From: Dietzia sp. B32
GTDB taxonomy: Bacteria; Actinomycetota; Actinomycetes; Mycobacteriales; Mycobacteriaceae
DNA: 64,000 bases
Assembly: GCF_024732245.1 (NCBI RefSeq)
Contig: NZ_CP093845.1
Span: 1,736,001-1,800,000, forward strand
Direction: 5' to 3'
Shown piece by piece: positions 33,023-41,106 of this stretch. The translations under genes were made by a program, and so were the position numbers. Under the pieces are notes generated by a model. It made no database searches. It worked only from the letters and a program-made list of their open reading frames with translations, and was not told the DNA's origin. How positions within the stretch are numbered: position 1 is the stretch's first letter; each line of letters begins with the position of its first letter.

Positions 33023-33432
33023 CCGATCCGTTGTTCGGCGCGGACCCCTTCGACCACCACCCGGCGCCCGACGTGTGCGGACTCCAGGACGCTCAGCTGG
33101 CCGAGCCCTCGTCCCTGGGCCTGCACGTGCCCGTGGGGGAGGATGTCCTCGACCTCGGCTCCCCCGAGGCCGACCTCGACGGCGACGGCTTCATGGAGGC
33201 GGTGACGCTCGGCGACGACCGGGGTCTGACCGTCTACACGGACGCTGATGGGGACGGCACCGTCGACCACGTCTCGACCGTGCGGTTCGACGGCAGCTAT
33301 GACTCGTGGCGGCTGGCGAACCCGACGGAGGGAGTGCCCTTCGGGGGGTTCACCAACGAGGCCCGTGACGACACGACCGGCGGTGCCGCCGCTCCCGCCC
33401 GCTGGGAGCGCATCGACCACGGCCACATCTGA
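33019..33432 (+). CDS. small protein with DxDGDG calcium-type repeats
   Basis: The 137-residue protein starts at the ATG overlapping the preceding stop (ATGA). It contains two FG-GAP/EF-hand-like loops, EADLDGDGFMEAVTLG and DADGDGTVDHVSTV, that could bind Ca2+. It ends in a Trp/Arg/Asp-rich segment. There is no signal peptide or membrane segment. I recall this pattern from small mycolata proteins placed in a DUF family (probably DUF6802), but I cannot confirm that. It is the third gene of a coupled trio with the two P-loop-like proteins, which lies just before pckA. Confidence 0.72.
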   Translation: MTDPLFGADPFDHHPAPDVCGLQDAQLAEPSSLGLHVPVGEDVLDLGSPEADLDGDGFMEAVTLGDDRGLTVYTDADGDGTVDHVSTVRFDGSYDSWRLANPTEGVPFGGFTNEARDDTTGGAAAPARWERIDHGHI

Positions 33433-33570
33433 GGTGCGGCACACGACACCCCACCGGCGACCTGAGGGTTTCCTCACCTCTGGGTGTGCAAAGGGGGCTG
33501 GGAGTCGGCACCCGATAACGCTTGACGATACTCTGTGACTAACACCATGCACCACGCGCGAGGAGCTGTG

Positions 33571-35397
33571 ATGACCACCACCACCATTCCCGGCCTCGAG
33601 GGGCAGGCACCAACCGATCACGCGGAGATGCTCGCGTGGATCGCCGAGGTCGCCGAGCTCACCCAGCCGGACCGGGTCGTGTTCGCCGACGGCTCCGATG
33701 CGGAATGGGATCGCCTCACCTCCGAGATGGTGGAGGCCGGGACCTTCGTCAAGCTCAACGAGCAGAAGAAGCCCAACTCCTTCCTGGCCCAGTCCGACCC
33801 GAAGGACGTCGCCCGCGTCGAGTCGCGGACCTTCATCTGCTCGGAGACCGAGGAGGGTGCCGGCCCGACCAACAACTGGCGCGACCCGGCCGAGATGCGC
33901 GCCCAGATGACCGACCTGTTCCGCGGCAGCATGCGTGGTCGCACGATGTACGTCGTGCCGTACTGCATGGGCCCGCTCGAGGCGGAGGATCCCAAGCTCG
34001 GCATCGAGCTGACCGACTCGGCGTACGTCGTGGTCTCGATGAAGATCATGACCCGCATGGGCGCTGCGGCCCTGGCCAAGATCGGCACGGACGGCGAGTA
34101 CGTCAAGGGACTGCACTCCGTGGGCGCGCCGCTCGCCGAGGGCGAGCAGGACGTGCCCTGGCCGTGCAACGAGGAGAAGTACATCACCCACTTCCCGGAG
34201 ACCCGGGAGATCTGGTCCTACGGCTCCGGGTACGGCGGTAACGCCCTGCTGGGCAAGAAGTGCTTCGCGCTGCGCATCGCCTCCGCCATGGCCCGCGACG
34301 AGGGCTGGATGGCCGAGCACATGCTCATCCTCAAGCTCATCTCGCCCACCGACGAGGTGCACTTCATCGCCGCCGCCTTCCCGTCCGCCTGCGGCAAGAC
34401 CAACCTGGCGATGCTGCAGCCGACCATCGAGGGCTGGCGCGCCGAGGTCGTGGGCGACGACATCGCGTGGATGCGCTTCGGAGCCGACGGTCGGCTGTAC
34501 GCGGTCAACCCGGAGTACGGCTTCTTCGGCGTGGCCCCCGGCACCAACTACTCGTCCAACCCCAACGCCATGAAGACCCTGGAGCCGGGCAACGCGATCT
34601 ACACCAACGTCGCGCTGACCGACGACGGTGACGTGTGGTGGGAGGACCTCGAGGGCACCCCGGACCACCTCATCGACTGGCTGGGCAACGACTGGACCCC
34701 CGAGGGCGACGGGAAGGCCGGCAACGCCGCGCACCCCAACTCGCGCTACTGCGTGCCGATCAACCAGTGCCCGGTCACCGCGCCCGAGTTCAACTCCCCC
34801 GAGGGTGTGCCGATCTCGGCGATCCTGTTCGGTGGCCGCCGGGCCGACACCGTCCCGCTGGTCAGCGAGGCGTACTCGTGGAACCACGGCGTCTACATCG
34901 GCGCGACCCTGTCCTCCGGGCAGACCGCCGCCGCCGAGGGCAAGGTCGGGGCCGTGCGCCGCGATCCGATGGCCATGCTGCCGTTCGTCGGCTACAACGT
35001 CGGCGACTACTTCCAGCACTGGGTCGACATGGGCGCCCGCGGTGGCGACAAGATGCCCAAGATCTTCCTGGTCAACTGGTTCCGTAAGGGCGCGGACGGC
35101 CGCTTCCTGTGGCCGGGCTTCGGCGAGAACAGCCGTGTCCTCAAGTGGGTCGTGGATCGTATCGAGGGTCGCGTCGAGGGCGAGGAGACCGCCGCCGGCC
35201 TCACCGCCCGTGCGGCCGACATCGACATGACCGGCCTCGACACCCCGCTCGAGGATCTCGAGGCCGCCCTGGCCGTGGATCCCGAGGAGTGGCGTCGGGA
35301 GCTGCCGCTCATCACCGAGTGGCTCGAGTTCTGCGGCCCCAAGGTGCCGACCGAGGTCCACGAGCAGTTCGCCGCCCTCAAGGAGCGGCTGGGCTGA
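33571..35397 (+). CDS. pckA: phosphoenolpyruvate carboxykinase (GTP)
   Basis: The 608-residue protein has the GTP-type PEPCK motifs. The kinase-1a P-loop [13 protein letters not shown] lies at about residues 270-282, kinase-2 is [10 protein letters not shown], and the GTP-binding and catalytic loops include [12 protein letters not shown] and NWFRKG. It converts oxaloacetate to phosphoenolpyruvate, the first step of gluconeogenesis. The ATG at 33571 is preceded by AGGAG (33561-33565). A possible -10 GATACT lies at 33527-33532, but no -35 box is clear. Its position next to the Rv0209/Rv0210-like genes equals Rv0211. A very strong terminator follows. Confidence 0.97.
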   Translation: MTTTTIPGLEGQAPTDHAEMLAWIAEVAELTQPDRVVFADGSDAEWDRLTSEMVEAGTFVKLNEQKKPNSFLAQSDPKDVARVESRTFICSETEEGAGPTNNWRDPAEMRAQMTDLFRGSMRGRTMYVVPYCMGPLEAEDPKLGIELTDSAYVVVSMKIMTRMGAAALAKIGTDGEYVKGLHSVGAPLAEGEQDVPWPCNEEKYITHFPETREIWSYGSGYGGNALLGKKCFALRIASAMARDEGWMAEHMLILKLISPTDEVHFIAAAFPSACGKTNLAMLQPTIEGWRAEVVGDDIAWMRFGADGRLYAVNPEYGFFGVAPGTNYSSNPNAMKTLEPGNAIYTNVALTDDGDVWWEDLEGTPDHLIDWLGNDWTPEGDGKAGNAAHPNSRYCVPINQCPVTAPEFNSPEGVPISAILFGGRRADTVPLVSEAYSWNHGVYIGATLSSGQTAAAEGKVGAVRRDPMAMLPFVGYNVGDYFQHWVDMGARGGDKMPKIFLVNWFRKGADGRFLWPGFGENSRVLKWVVDRIEGRVEGEETAAGLTARAADIDMTGLDTPLEDLEAALAVDPEEWRRELPLITEWLEFCGPKVPTEVHEQFAALKERLG

Positions 35398-35422
35398 CGC
35401 CTCCACCTGCAGCGAAACCCTC

Positions 35423-35461
35423 GCGGACGGGCCACACCATTTCCTGGTGTGGCCCGTCCGC
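35423..35461 (+). terminator. strong intrinsic terminator after pckA
   Basis: A perfect 17-bp stem (35423-35439 with 35445-35461) has a 5-nt TTTCC loop and is followed by CTCTAGAAT. It starts 25 nt after the pckA stop. Confidence 0.85.
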
Positions 35462-35556
35462 CTCTAGAATCTGGGCAAAGCCCTGTACTACGGCCCTTGT
35501 TGATGTCACAGTTACTCGCTGTGCGGGCCACAGCGTTTCCGCCCGGAAGGAGGGGC

Positions 35557-36501
35557 ATGAGAGCCAGCGTGATCGGCCTCATCGCGCTCCCGATCGCGGC
35601 GAGCGGGGTCGCGGCGGCCACCGTGGTGGGTTACGGACTCTCCGATCCGCCGACCTCTCCGGTCGGGCAGACCGCCACCGCCGGGGTGACCGGCGAGGCG
35701 ACGGATGAGGCTCCCCTGGTCCGCGAGGGTGGCGGGGGCACCGCCATCGACGGAGCCAAGCCCTATCTCACGGTCATCGACGGCATGGACACCGTGCCCG
35801 TCCCGGCGCCGATCCCCTCGTACCTGGCGCAGCTCACGGCACCGTCCGTGAGCCTGGCGCCGCTTCCCGCGCCCGGCGGGCCCGCGGGCACCGGCGGAGC
35901 GCGGACCGGATCGGCCCCGGGCGATGTCCACGCACCCCATGTCCATGCACCCCACGGCGCCCCGACGCAACCCGGTTCCGGGCGCGGCGACCAGCCGGTC
36001 GTCGTCGATCCCCGCTCCGACTCCGGGAGCGACCGGGACGACCGCCCCGGAAACGACGTGCCCGGCGGCGATCCCGCCACGCCGACACCCGGCATCGGCC
36101 GTCCTCCGGTGCAGGCCCCCAGCCCGCCGGGAGCCGGCAGCCCGCCGGGTGGTCCCCCACCGCATGCCGGCGAGACGGGCCCGCCCCCGCATGCCGGCGA
36201 GACGGGCCCGCCCCCGCATGCCGGCGAGACGGGTCGGCCCCCGCACGCCGGCGAGACGGGTCGGCCCCCGCACGCCGGTGGGCCGGGTGGGTCGCCCCAT
36301 GCCGCCCGCGGGGGGCTCGACACTCCCGCCGCCGCCCCGGCGCGCGGACTGCCCCTCACGGAAGTTCCCGTCCCGGGCGGACGCACGACGACGACGCCCG
36401 ATGCGGGGCCCCCCGCCGAGACCACCGCGGCGGCGGACGCGCCCGCCACGGGCGATACCGCCCCCGCGGGGACTGCCGACGCCCGCCCGGCACAGAGGTG
36501 A
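35557..36501 (+). CDS. secreted His/Pro-rich repeat protein coupled to a sensor kinase
   Basis: The 314-residue protein starts at ATG 35557 after GGAAGGAGGGG. It has an N-terminal hydrophobic segment (residues 4-25, IGLIALPIAASGVAAATVVG) that acts as signal or anchor. The rest is disordered and rich in Pro, Gly, Ala and Thr. It contains a His cluster, VHAPHVHAPHGAP (about residues 126-138), and five GPPPHAGET nonapeptide repeats (about 200-245) encoded by a 27-bp tandem repeat. I do not recognise it. The frame overlaps the histidine kinase start by 4 nt, so it is probably an accessory of that two-component system. The spaced histidines could bind metal ions, which is inference. Confidence 0.7.
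   Translation: MRASVIGLIALPIAASGVAAATVVGYGLSDPPTSPVGQTATAGVTGEATDEAPLVREGGGGTAIDGAKPYLTVIDGMDTVPVPAPIPSYLAQLTAPSVSLAPLPAPGGPAGTGGARTGSAPGDVHAPHVHAPHGAPTQPGSGRGDQPVVVDPRSDSGSDRDDRPGNDVPGGDPATPTPGIGRPPVQAPSPPGAGSPPGGPPPHAGETGPPPHAGETGPPPHAGETGRPPHAGETGRPPHAGGPGGSPHAARGGLDTPAAAPARGLPLTEVPVPGGRTTTTPDAGPPAETTAAADAPATGDTAPAGTADARPAQR
36154..36288 (+). repeat. 27-bp tandem repeat, five copies, in the His/Pro-rich gene
   Basis: Units of 27 bp (beginning GCATGCCGGCGAGACGGG at 36162 and 36189) encode GPPPHAGET, drifting to GRPPHAGET in later copies. The last copy is degenerate. The third base changes between copies are mostly silent, so the peptide sequence seems conserved. Confidence 0.85.
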
Positions 36502-38075
36502 ACGCCTCGATCCGGACGGCGGCCCCGATCCGTTGGTGGCACTCCGCACGACTGCGCATCACCCTCGGCATCACCCTCATCACGGCCGCGGTGTTCGCCG
36601 CGATGATGGTGTTCACCTTCCAGTTGCTCAATCTCAGCACCGAACGAGTCATGGATTCCAGGCTCAACCGCGAGGCCGCCGACTTCTCCACCTTCATGTC
36701 GGCGGGGATCCTGCCGTCGTTCGAATCGGAGAACCCCACCGTCGAGCAACTCATCCGCGCATACCTGGCCCAGCAGTATCCGTCGTCAGAACTACTACTG
36801 GTCGGGACCGCCAACGAGTCGGGGACCCAGTTCACGCTCTCCCGCTACGGGCCCGACGAGGACCAGCTCTTCCCGCCGGCGATGAGGTCCCAGATCCAGA
36901 AGATCGGACTGGGGGCCACCGAGAGTTCGGGAATCCTCGACGACTCGGTCCGGTGGCGCAAGACCACCGTCGAGAGCCCCGCGGGACTGGCCAACATCGT
37001 CGTGGCCGTCAACGACCGGGGCACCCATGAGGAGACCCGGCGAGTGGTCTTCTACATGCGCTGGGCCAGCGCCGGCGGCATGGTCGTCAGCGCGGTGTTG
37101 GCCTGGTGGATCGCCGGACGGATGCTCGTCCCGGTGCGCCGCATCCGCGAGGCGGCGGAGACGATCTCCGCCGCGGACCTGTCGAGGCGGGTCCCCTCCG
37201 ACGGTCCGGACGAGATCGTCTCCCTCGCCGACACCGTCAACGCCATGCTCCAACGCGTCGAGGAGGCCTACCGGACCCAGCGGGAGTTCCTCGACGACGC
37301 CGGACACGAACTGCGCACCCCGCTGACCGTCGTGCAGGGCAACCTCGACCTCATGCCCGACGATCCCGAGGGGCGCGCCGAGGCCACCCGCCTCATGCAG
37401 GACGAGCTGTCGCGGATGACCCGCATCGTGGAGGACCTGCTCACCCTCGCCCGGGCCGACCGGCCCGACTTCCTCCAGACCGTCCCCACCGATGTCGCCG
37501 AACTCGTTCTGGACGTGGAGGCGAAGATCGAGGTGGTCGCCGACCGCGACTGGCGGGTGCTCCCCTACGCCGAGGGGGTGGCCCGGTTGGACCAACACCG
37601 GATCACCCAGGCCCTCATGCAGTTCTGCTCCAACGCGGTCCGCTTCACGGAGTCCGGCGACACCATCGAGATCGGGTGCCGCATCATCGAGCCGGGGGAC
37701 CCCACCGTGCCGGACGGGTTCGCGGCGGGTCCTGTCTCCCCGGCCCCCAAGCGGGAGGACTACCGCCGTCGCCTGCTGTGGTGGGTCCGCGATCACGGCG
37801 CCGGCATTCCTCAGGGGGAGGAGGAGAGCATCTTCCAACGGTTCCACACCGCCCGTGGGCAACTACGCGACGGCCGCGGAGGGACCGGCCTGGGACTTGC
37901 CATCGTCTCCACCATCGCCAAGGCCCACGGGGGCCGTGCGTTCGCGTTCAACGCCGAGGGTGGGGGCGCGGCGTTCTGCATCGTCGTCCCCTTCATCGCG
38001 CCGCCACCCGAGAAGCGCTCCCGCGGCGTCACGGACGACCGCGGGTCGCATCCGGCCGACCACGGGAAGTCCTGA
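36498..38075 (+). CDS. sensor histidine kinase
   Basis: The 525-residue protein has membrane helices at about residues 19-44 and 186-206 that flank an extracytoplasmic sensor loop of about 140 residues. A HAMP domain (about 207-260), a HisKA domain with phospho-acceptor His270 (DDAGHELRTPL) and an HATPase domain with N-box QFCSNAVRF and G-box GGTGLGLAIV follow. The GTG start overlaps the stop of the repeat protein (GTGA). The response regulator follows after 99 nt. The signal is unknown. Linkage to a His-rich secreted protein suggests an envelope or metal signal, which is inference. Confidence 0.92.
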   Translation: MNASIRTAAPIRWWHSARLRITLGITLITAAVFAAMMVFTFQLLNLSTERVMDSRLNREAADFSTFMSAGILPSFESENPTVEQLIRAYLAQQYPSSELLLVGTANESGTQFTLSRYGPDEDQLFPPAMRSQIQKIGLGATESSGILDDSVRWRKTTVESPAGLANIVVAVNDRGTHEETRRVVFYMRWASAGGMVVSAVLAWWIAGRMLVPVRRIREAAETISAADLSRRVPSDGPDEIVSLADTVNAMLQRVEEAYRTQREFLDDAGHELRTPLTVVQGNLDLMPDDPEGRAEATRLMQDELSRMTRIVEDLLTLARADRPDFLQTVPTDVAELVLDVEAKIEVVADRDWRVLPYAEGVARLDQHRITQALMQFCSNAVRFTESGDTIEIGCRIIEPGDPTVPDGFAAGPVSPAPKREDYRRRLLWWVRDHGAGIPQGEEESIFQRFHTARGQLRDGRGGTGLGLAIVSTIAKAHGGRAFAFNAEGGGAAFCIVVPFIAPPPEKRSRGVTDDRGSHPADHGKS

Positions 38076-38174
38076 GCCGGACCCGGTCCGTCCCCGAAAG
38101 GGCCAACACGGTCCCTTGCAGCGACCAACTGGTCTCCCCGCGTGGAATACTCCGGGGTCGGAGAAGGAGGATGC

Positions 38175-38837
38175 ATGACGAATGTTCTCGTCGTGGAGGA
38201 TGATGACCTCATCCGCTCGGTGTTGGTGAAAGCACTCGGCGGCGCGGAGTACACCGCGCTCGAGGCGGTGGACGGGGAGAGCGCCCGGGCGATCCTGTCG
38301 ACCATCTCCGACATCGACCTGATGCTGCTCGACATCGGCTTGCCGGACACGGACGGGCTGACCCTCCTGCGCGAGGCCCGCGACCGCGGGTTCGACGCAC
38401 CCGTCATCATCCTAACGGCCCGGGACAGCGTCGCGAACACCGTCGAGGGGTTGGACTCCGGCGCCAACGACTACATGGTCAAGCCCTTCCGCGTTCCCGA
38501 GCTGCTCGCCCGCATCCGCCTCCGGCTGCGTGAGCACGAGGCGACCGAGGACCCGGGCATTCTCGAGCACGCCGGGATGCGTCTGGACATCCGCACCCGC
38601 CGTGTCGAGGTGGACGGCCGCATCCAGGAGCTGACCAACCGCGAGTACTCGCTGCTGGAGATGCTGCTTCGGAACAAGGGCGAGACCATCAGCCGCGAGC
38701 AGCTGCTCGAGAGCGTCTGGGGCATGGACTTCGACCCGGGCTCCAACATCGTCAACGTCTACATCCGTTCGCTGCGCCGCAAGATCGGCGAGAACAAGGT
38801 GCAGACCGTCCGCGGCGTCGGCTACCGCGTGGAGTGA
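38175..38837 (+). CDS. OmpR/PhoB-family response regulator
   Basis: The 220-residue protein has a receiver domain with the acidic pocket VVEDDD, phospho-acceptor Asp53 (MLLDIGLPD), the Thr of ILTAR and the Lys of MVKPF. A winged-helix DNA-binding domain follows (LTNREYSLLEMLLRN, VNVYIRSLRRKI, VRGVGYRVE). The ATG at 38175 follows AAGGAGG at 38163-38169, and the 99-nt gap after the kinase gene may contain its own promoter (AATACT near 38147). It is the partner of the kinase just upstream. A long palindromic terminator follows. Confidence 0.95.
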   Translation: MTNVLVVEDDDLIRSVLVKALGGAEYTALEAVDGESARAILSTISDIDLMLLDIGLPDTDGLTLLREARDRGFDAPVIILTARDSVANTVEGLDSGANDYMVKPFRVPELLARIRLRLREHEATEDPGILEHAGMRLDIRTRRVEVDGRIQELTNREYSLLEMLLRNKGETISREQLLESVWGMDFDPGSNIVNVYIRSLRRKIGENKVQTVRGVGYRVE

Positions 38838-38871
38838 CCCCGGCCGGTCGGCCCGGCGCCGGCCCGTCCGG

Positions 38872-38911
38872 CACGAGAAGACCCCCGGCCGCGGCCGGGG
38901 GTCTTCTCGTG
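38872..38911. terminator. bidirectional terminator, 40-nt perfect palindrome
   Basis: The two 20-nt halves (38872-38891 and 38892-38911) are exactly complementary, with the core built of GGCCGCGGCC and flanks CACGAGAAGACCCCC. It lies between the convergent response regulator and MFS genes and can end both transcripts. Confidence 0.85.
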
Positions 38912-38933
38912 GCTGGTGGGCCGGCGGGTGTGG

Positions 38934-40394
38934 TCAGTCTCGCTGCGGGGCGGCCTTGACGAACAGCGAGCAGACGACCGCGACCGTCGCGAGGATCCCG
39001 CCCGCGAGGAACGCGGTGCGCGCCCCGCCGAACAGCCCGTCGACCAGCCGCGCCCCGTCGTCGGTCCGCCCCAGGGCGACCGTGCTCATGACGGTGACGA
39101 AGATCGTGGTGCCGATCGCGCCGCCGAGTTGCTGGGCCGTGTTGAAGATCGCCGAGCCGTGGCCGTAGAGCTCCCGGGGGACATCGCTCAACGCCGCGGA
39201 GAGCAGGCCCGTCATGAGCATGGCGAGGCCCGTGCAGAAGATCGTGTGGAAGACGACCATCAACCCGAGCGCCGTCTCCGGGTCGATCGTGGTGAACAAC
39301 CACTGCCCCAGGGCCAGCAGGAGGGCGCCCGGGATGAGCACCGGCCGCGGGCCGTGGCGGTCGAAGACCCGTCCGAAGACCGGGCCCACAGCGACCTGCA
39401 CGAGGCCACCGGGCAGCAGCATGAGTCCGATGGTCAGCGCGCTCAGGCCGCTCCCGTTCTGGAGGAGGATCGGCAGGATGACCACCGTGCCGAGCAGGGT
39501 GCCCATGGCGATCATGATCATGACGACGCTCACCGAGAAGGTGCGGTTCCTGAACGGGGCCGGGTCGAGCAGTTCGCCCCCGGTGCGGGCCAGCCCGATC
39601 TGCCGGGAGATGAACAGCGCGAGCGCCACGAGACCCACTGCGGCGCTGGCCAGCGGCAGCAGGGGCTCGCTGAGCACGTCCCCGAAGATCGAGACCGAAT
39701 AGACGAGCCCGCCGAACGCGAGGACCGACAGGGCCACGGAGGGCACGTCGAGGGGCGCCCTGCGCGTGGCGGTGGGGATCTTGATGAAGACGATGCCCAG
39801 GACGAGGATGAGCACGGCCAGAGGGGTCATGCCGACGAAGATCCAGTGCCAGGACGCCGTGTTGACGACAATGCCGGACACGGTAGGGCCGATGGCCGGG
39901 CCGACCGCGATCACGATGGAGTTCAGGCCCATGACCGTGCCCCGGTGCTGCAGCGGGACCAAGGTCAGGGTGGTGTTCATGAGCAGCGGCATGAGGATCG
40001 CGGTGCCGACGGCCTGCAGGACACGGGCGGCCAGCAGGACGCCGAAGACCGGGGCGACGATCGCGAGCACGGTGCCCACCAGGAAGCTGACCAGAGCGGC
40101 GATGAACAGGGCGCGTATCCCGAAGCGCTGGAGCAGGAAGCCAGTGGTGGGGATCACCACGGCCATCGTGAGCAGGAACCCGGTGGTGAGCCACTGTCCG
40201 GTCGCGGCGGAGATCCCGTAGTCGGCCATGATCGACGGCAACGCCACCGTCAGGACCGTCTCGTTGAGGATCATCAGGAACGCGCCCAGGGCGAGCGACC
40301 CGATGATCCCGGTGAGCTGTCGTCGGGGCAGGGTCGGCGGGGCGGAGGTCGGCGGGGCTGGCGGAGCGGCGTCGCCCTCGGCGATAGTCGTCAT
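38934..40394 (-). CDS. MFS drug efflux transporter, DHA2 (EmrB/QacA) family
   Basis: The 486-residue protein has 14 predicted membrane helices. It carries the DHA2 motifs LNETVLTVALPSIMADYG in helix 1, ATGQWLTTGFLLTMAV in helix 2, and the motif C-like GPAIGPTVSGIVV in helix 5. It exports drugs or other toxic compounds by proton antiport, and the substrate is not predictable. It starts at ATG 40394. The divergent TetR gene at 40480 and two related operator-like sites in the 85-nt gap indicate substrate-inducible control. Confidence 0.9.
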   Translation of the reverse strand: MTTIAEGDAAPPAPPTSAPPTLPRRQLTGIIGSLALGAFLMILNETVLTVALPSIMADYGISAATGQWLTTGFLLTMAVVIPTTGFLLQRFGIRALFIAALVSFLVGTVLAIVAPVFGVLLAARVLQAVGTAILMPLLMNTTLTLVPLQHRGTVMGLNSIVIAVGPAIGPTVSGIVVNTASWHWIFVGMTPLAVLILVLGIVFIKIPTATRRAPLDVPSVALSVLAFGGLVYSVSIFGDVLSEPLLPLASAAVGLVALALFISRQIGLARTGGELLDPAPFRNRTFSVSVVMIMIAMGTLLGTVVILPILLQNGSGLSALTIGLMLLPGGLVQVAVGPVFGRVFDRHGPRPVLIPGALLLALGQWLFTTIDPETALGLMVVFHTIFCTGLAMLMTGLLSAALSDVPRELYGHGSAIFNTAQQLGGAIGTTIFVTVMSTVALGRTDDGARLVDGLFGGARTAFLAGGILATVAVVCSLFVKAAPQRD

Positions 40395-40404
40395 CGGCGA
40401 ATCA

Positions 40405-40419
40405 TGTCACTCACTGACA
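40405..40419. promoter_or_regulatory. operator-like site 1 (TGTCACTCACTGACA)
   Basis: TGTCA and TGACA arms flank a 5-nt centre, 11 nt upstream of the MFS start. The reverse complement matches the second site at 40438-40452 in 12 of 15 positions, supporting a shared binding site for the TetR encoded at 40480. Confidence 0.5.
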
Positions 40420-40437
40420 GAATCGGTAAGCTGAAGG

Positions 40438-40452
40438 TGACAGAGTGTGACA
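40438..40452. promoter_or_regulatory. operator-like site 2 (TGACAGAGTGTGACA)
   Basis: This is the second copy of the 15-bp motif, in the opposite orientation and 28 nt upstream of the TetR GTG start. Two sites facing both promoters are a common layout for a TetR repressor that controls itself and its pump. Confidence 0.45.
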
Positions 40453-40479
40453 CAACTAATGATCAGGAGGTCGAGCGCC

Positions 40480-41061
40480 GTGGGAATCCGCGACGATCAC
40501 CGCGCCCGGATGCTGCGCGAAATCCAGCGCGCGGCCCTCGACCTGGTCGAGCAGAACGGGCTGGACTCCACCACGGTCGCCGACATCGCCGCGCGGGTGG
40601 GCATCTCCGAACGAACGGTCTTCCGGTACTACACCTCGAAGGTGCACGCGCTGATGCCCGGGCAACAGGGATTGATCGATGCGCTGGTGGCGGTGGAGAG
40701 CGCTCGCTCCGACCCGGCCGGGATCCTCGCCGATCTCCTCGCCGCGAGCCGCGAGGTGTTCGCCTCCGAGGTGGAGAGGCGCGTCTTCCGCAGGGTCTCC
40801 CGCCTGCTGATCCGGGAGCCGGACCTGCTGCAAGTGGTGGCGCAGCAGGAGCGCGCCCTGGTGGAGTCCCTCAGCGCCGCCCTGCAGGAGCGGGGGGCTC
40901 TGGGCCACCTGCAGTCGCTCGTCGTGGCCGAGGTCGTGACCATGGCCTGGCGAGTGGCGTGGAAGTCCTTCGCCCGTGAGGAGCTCGAGGGGCGGGAGTG
41001 CGACCCGCTGGCCCTGTTCGACGACACGGTGCGCGAACTGGGCGGCCTGCTGGACGGCTGA
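40480..41061 (+). CDS. TetR-family regulator of the divergent MFS pump
   Basis: The 193-residue protein starts at GTG 40480. AGGAGG at 40465-40470 lies 9 nt upstream, so the two earlier in-frame starts are less likely. The TetR helix-turn-helix is LVEQNGLDSTTVADIAARVG followed by ISERTVFRYYTSKV (about residues 20-60). The C-terminal domain is helical with a Trp-containing VVTMAWRVAWKSF segment. It probably represses the divergent DHA2 exporter until a substrate binds. The stop codon lies inside the terminator stem at 41055-41094. Confidence 0.88.
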   Translation: MGIRDDHRARMLREIQRAALDLVEQNGLDSTTVADIAARVGISERTVFRYYTSKVHALMPGQQGLIDALVAVESARSDPAGILADLLAASREVFASEVERRVFRRVSRLLIREPDLLQVVAQQERALVESLSAALQERGALGHLQSLVVAEVVTMAWRVAWKSFAREELEGRECDPLALFDDTVRELGGLLDG

Positions 41062-41094
41062 CGGCCCCCACCCTGGAGTGGGGGCCGTCAGCCG
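41055..41094. terminator. bidirectional terminator between TetR and aldehyde dehydrogenase
   Basis: A perfect 17-bp stem (41055-41071 with 41078-41094) with a 6-nt loop. The TetR stop codon TGA (41059-41061) is part of the stem, and the convergent aldehyde dehydrogenase gene ends 13 nt beyond. Confidence 0.85.
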
Positions 41095-41106
41095 GGCCCG
41101 CGGGGT

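Noticed and set aside
33495-33545. TTGACG at 33522 as -35 box of pckA
   Set aside because: A -10 at the correct distance would fall on ACCATG with no match. GATACT at 33527 is a better -10 but lacks a -35 box, so no promoter was listed.
32320-35406. Minus-strand frame of 1028 codons opposite pckA
   Set aside because: It is a GC-driven shadow of pckA and the upstream trio. pckA has complete motifs in its own frame.
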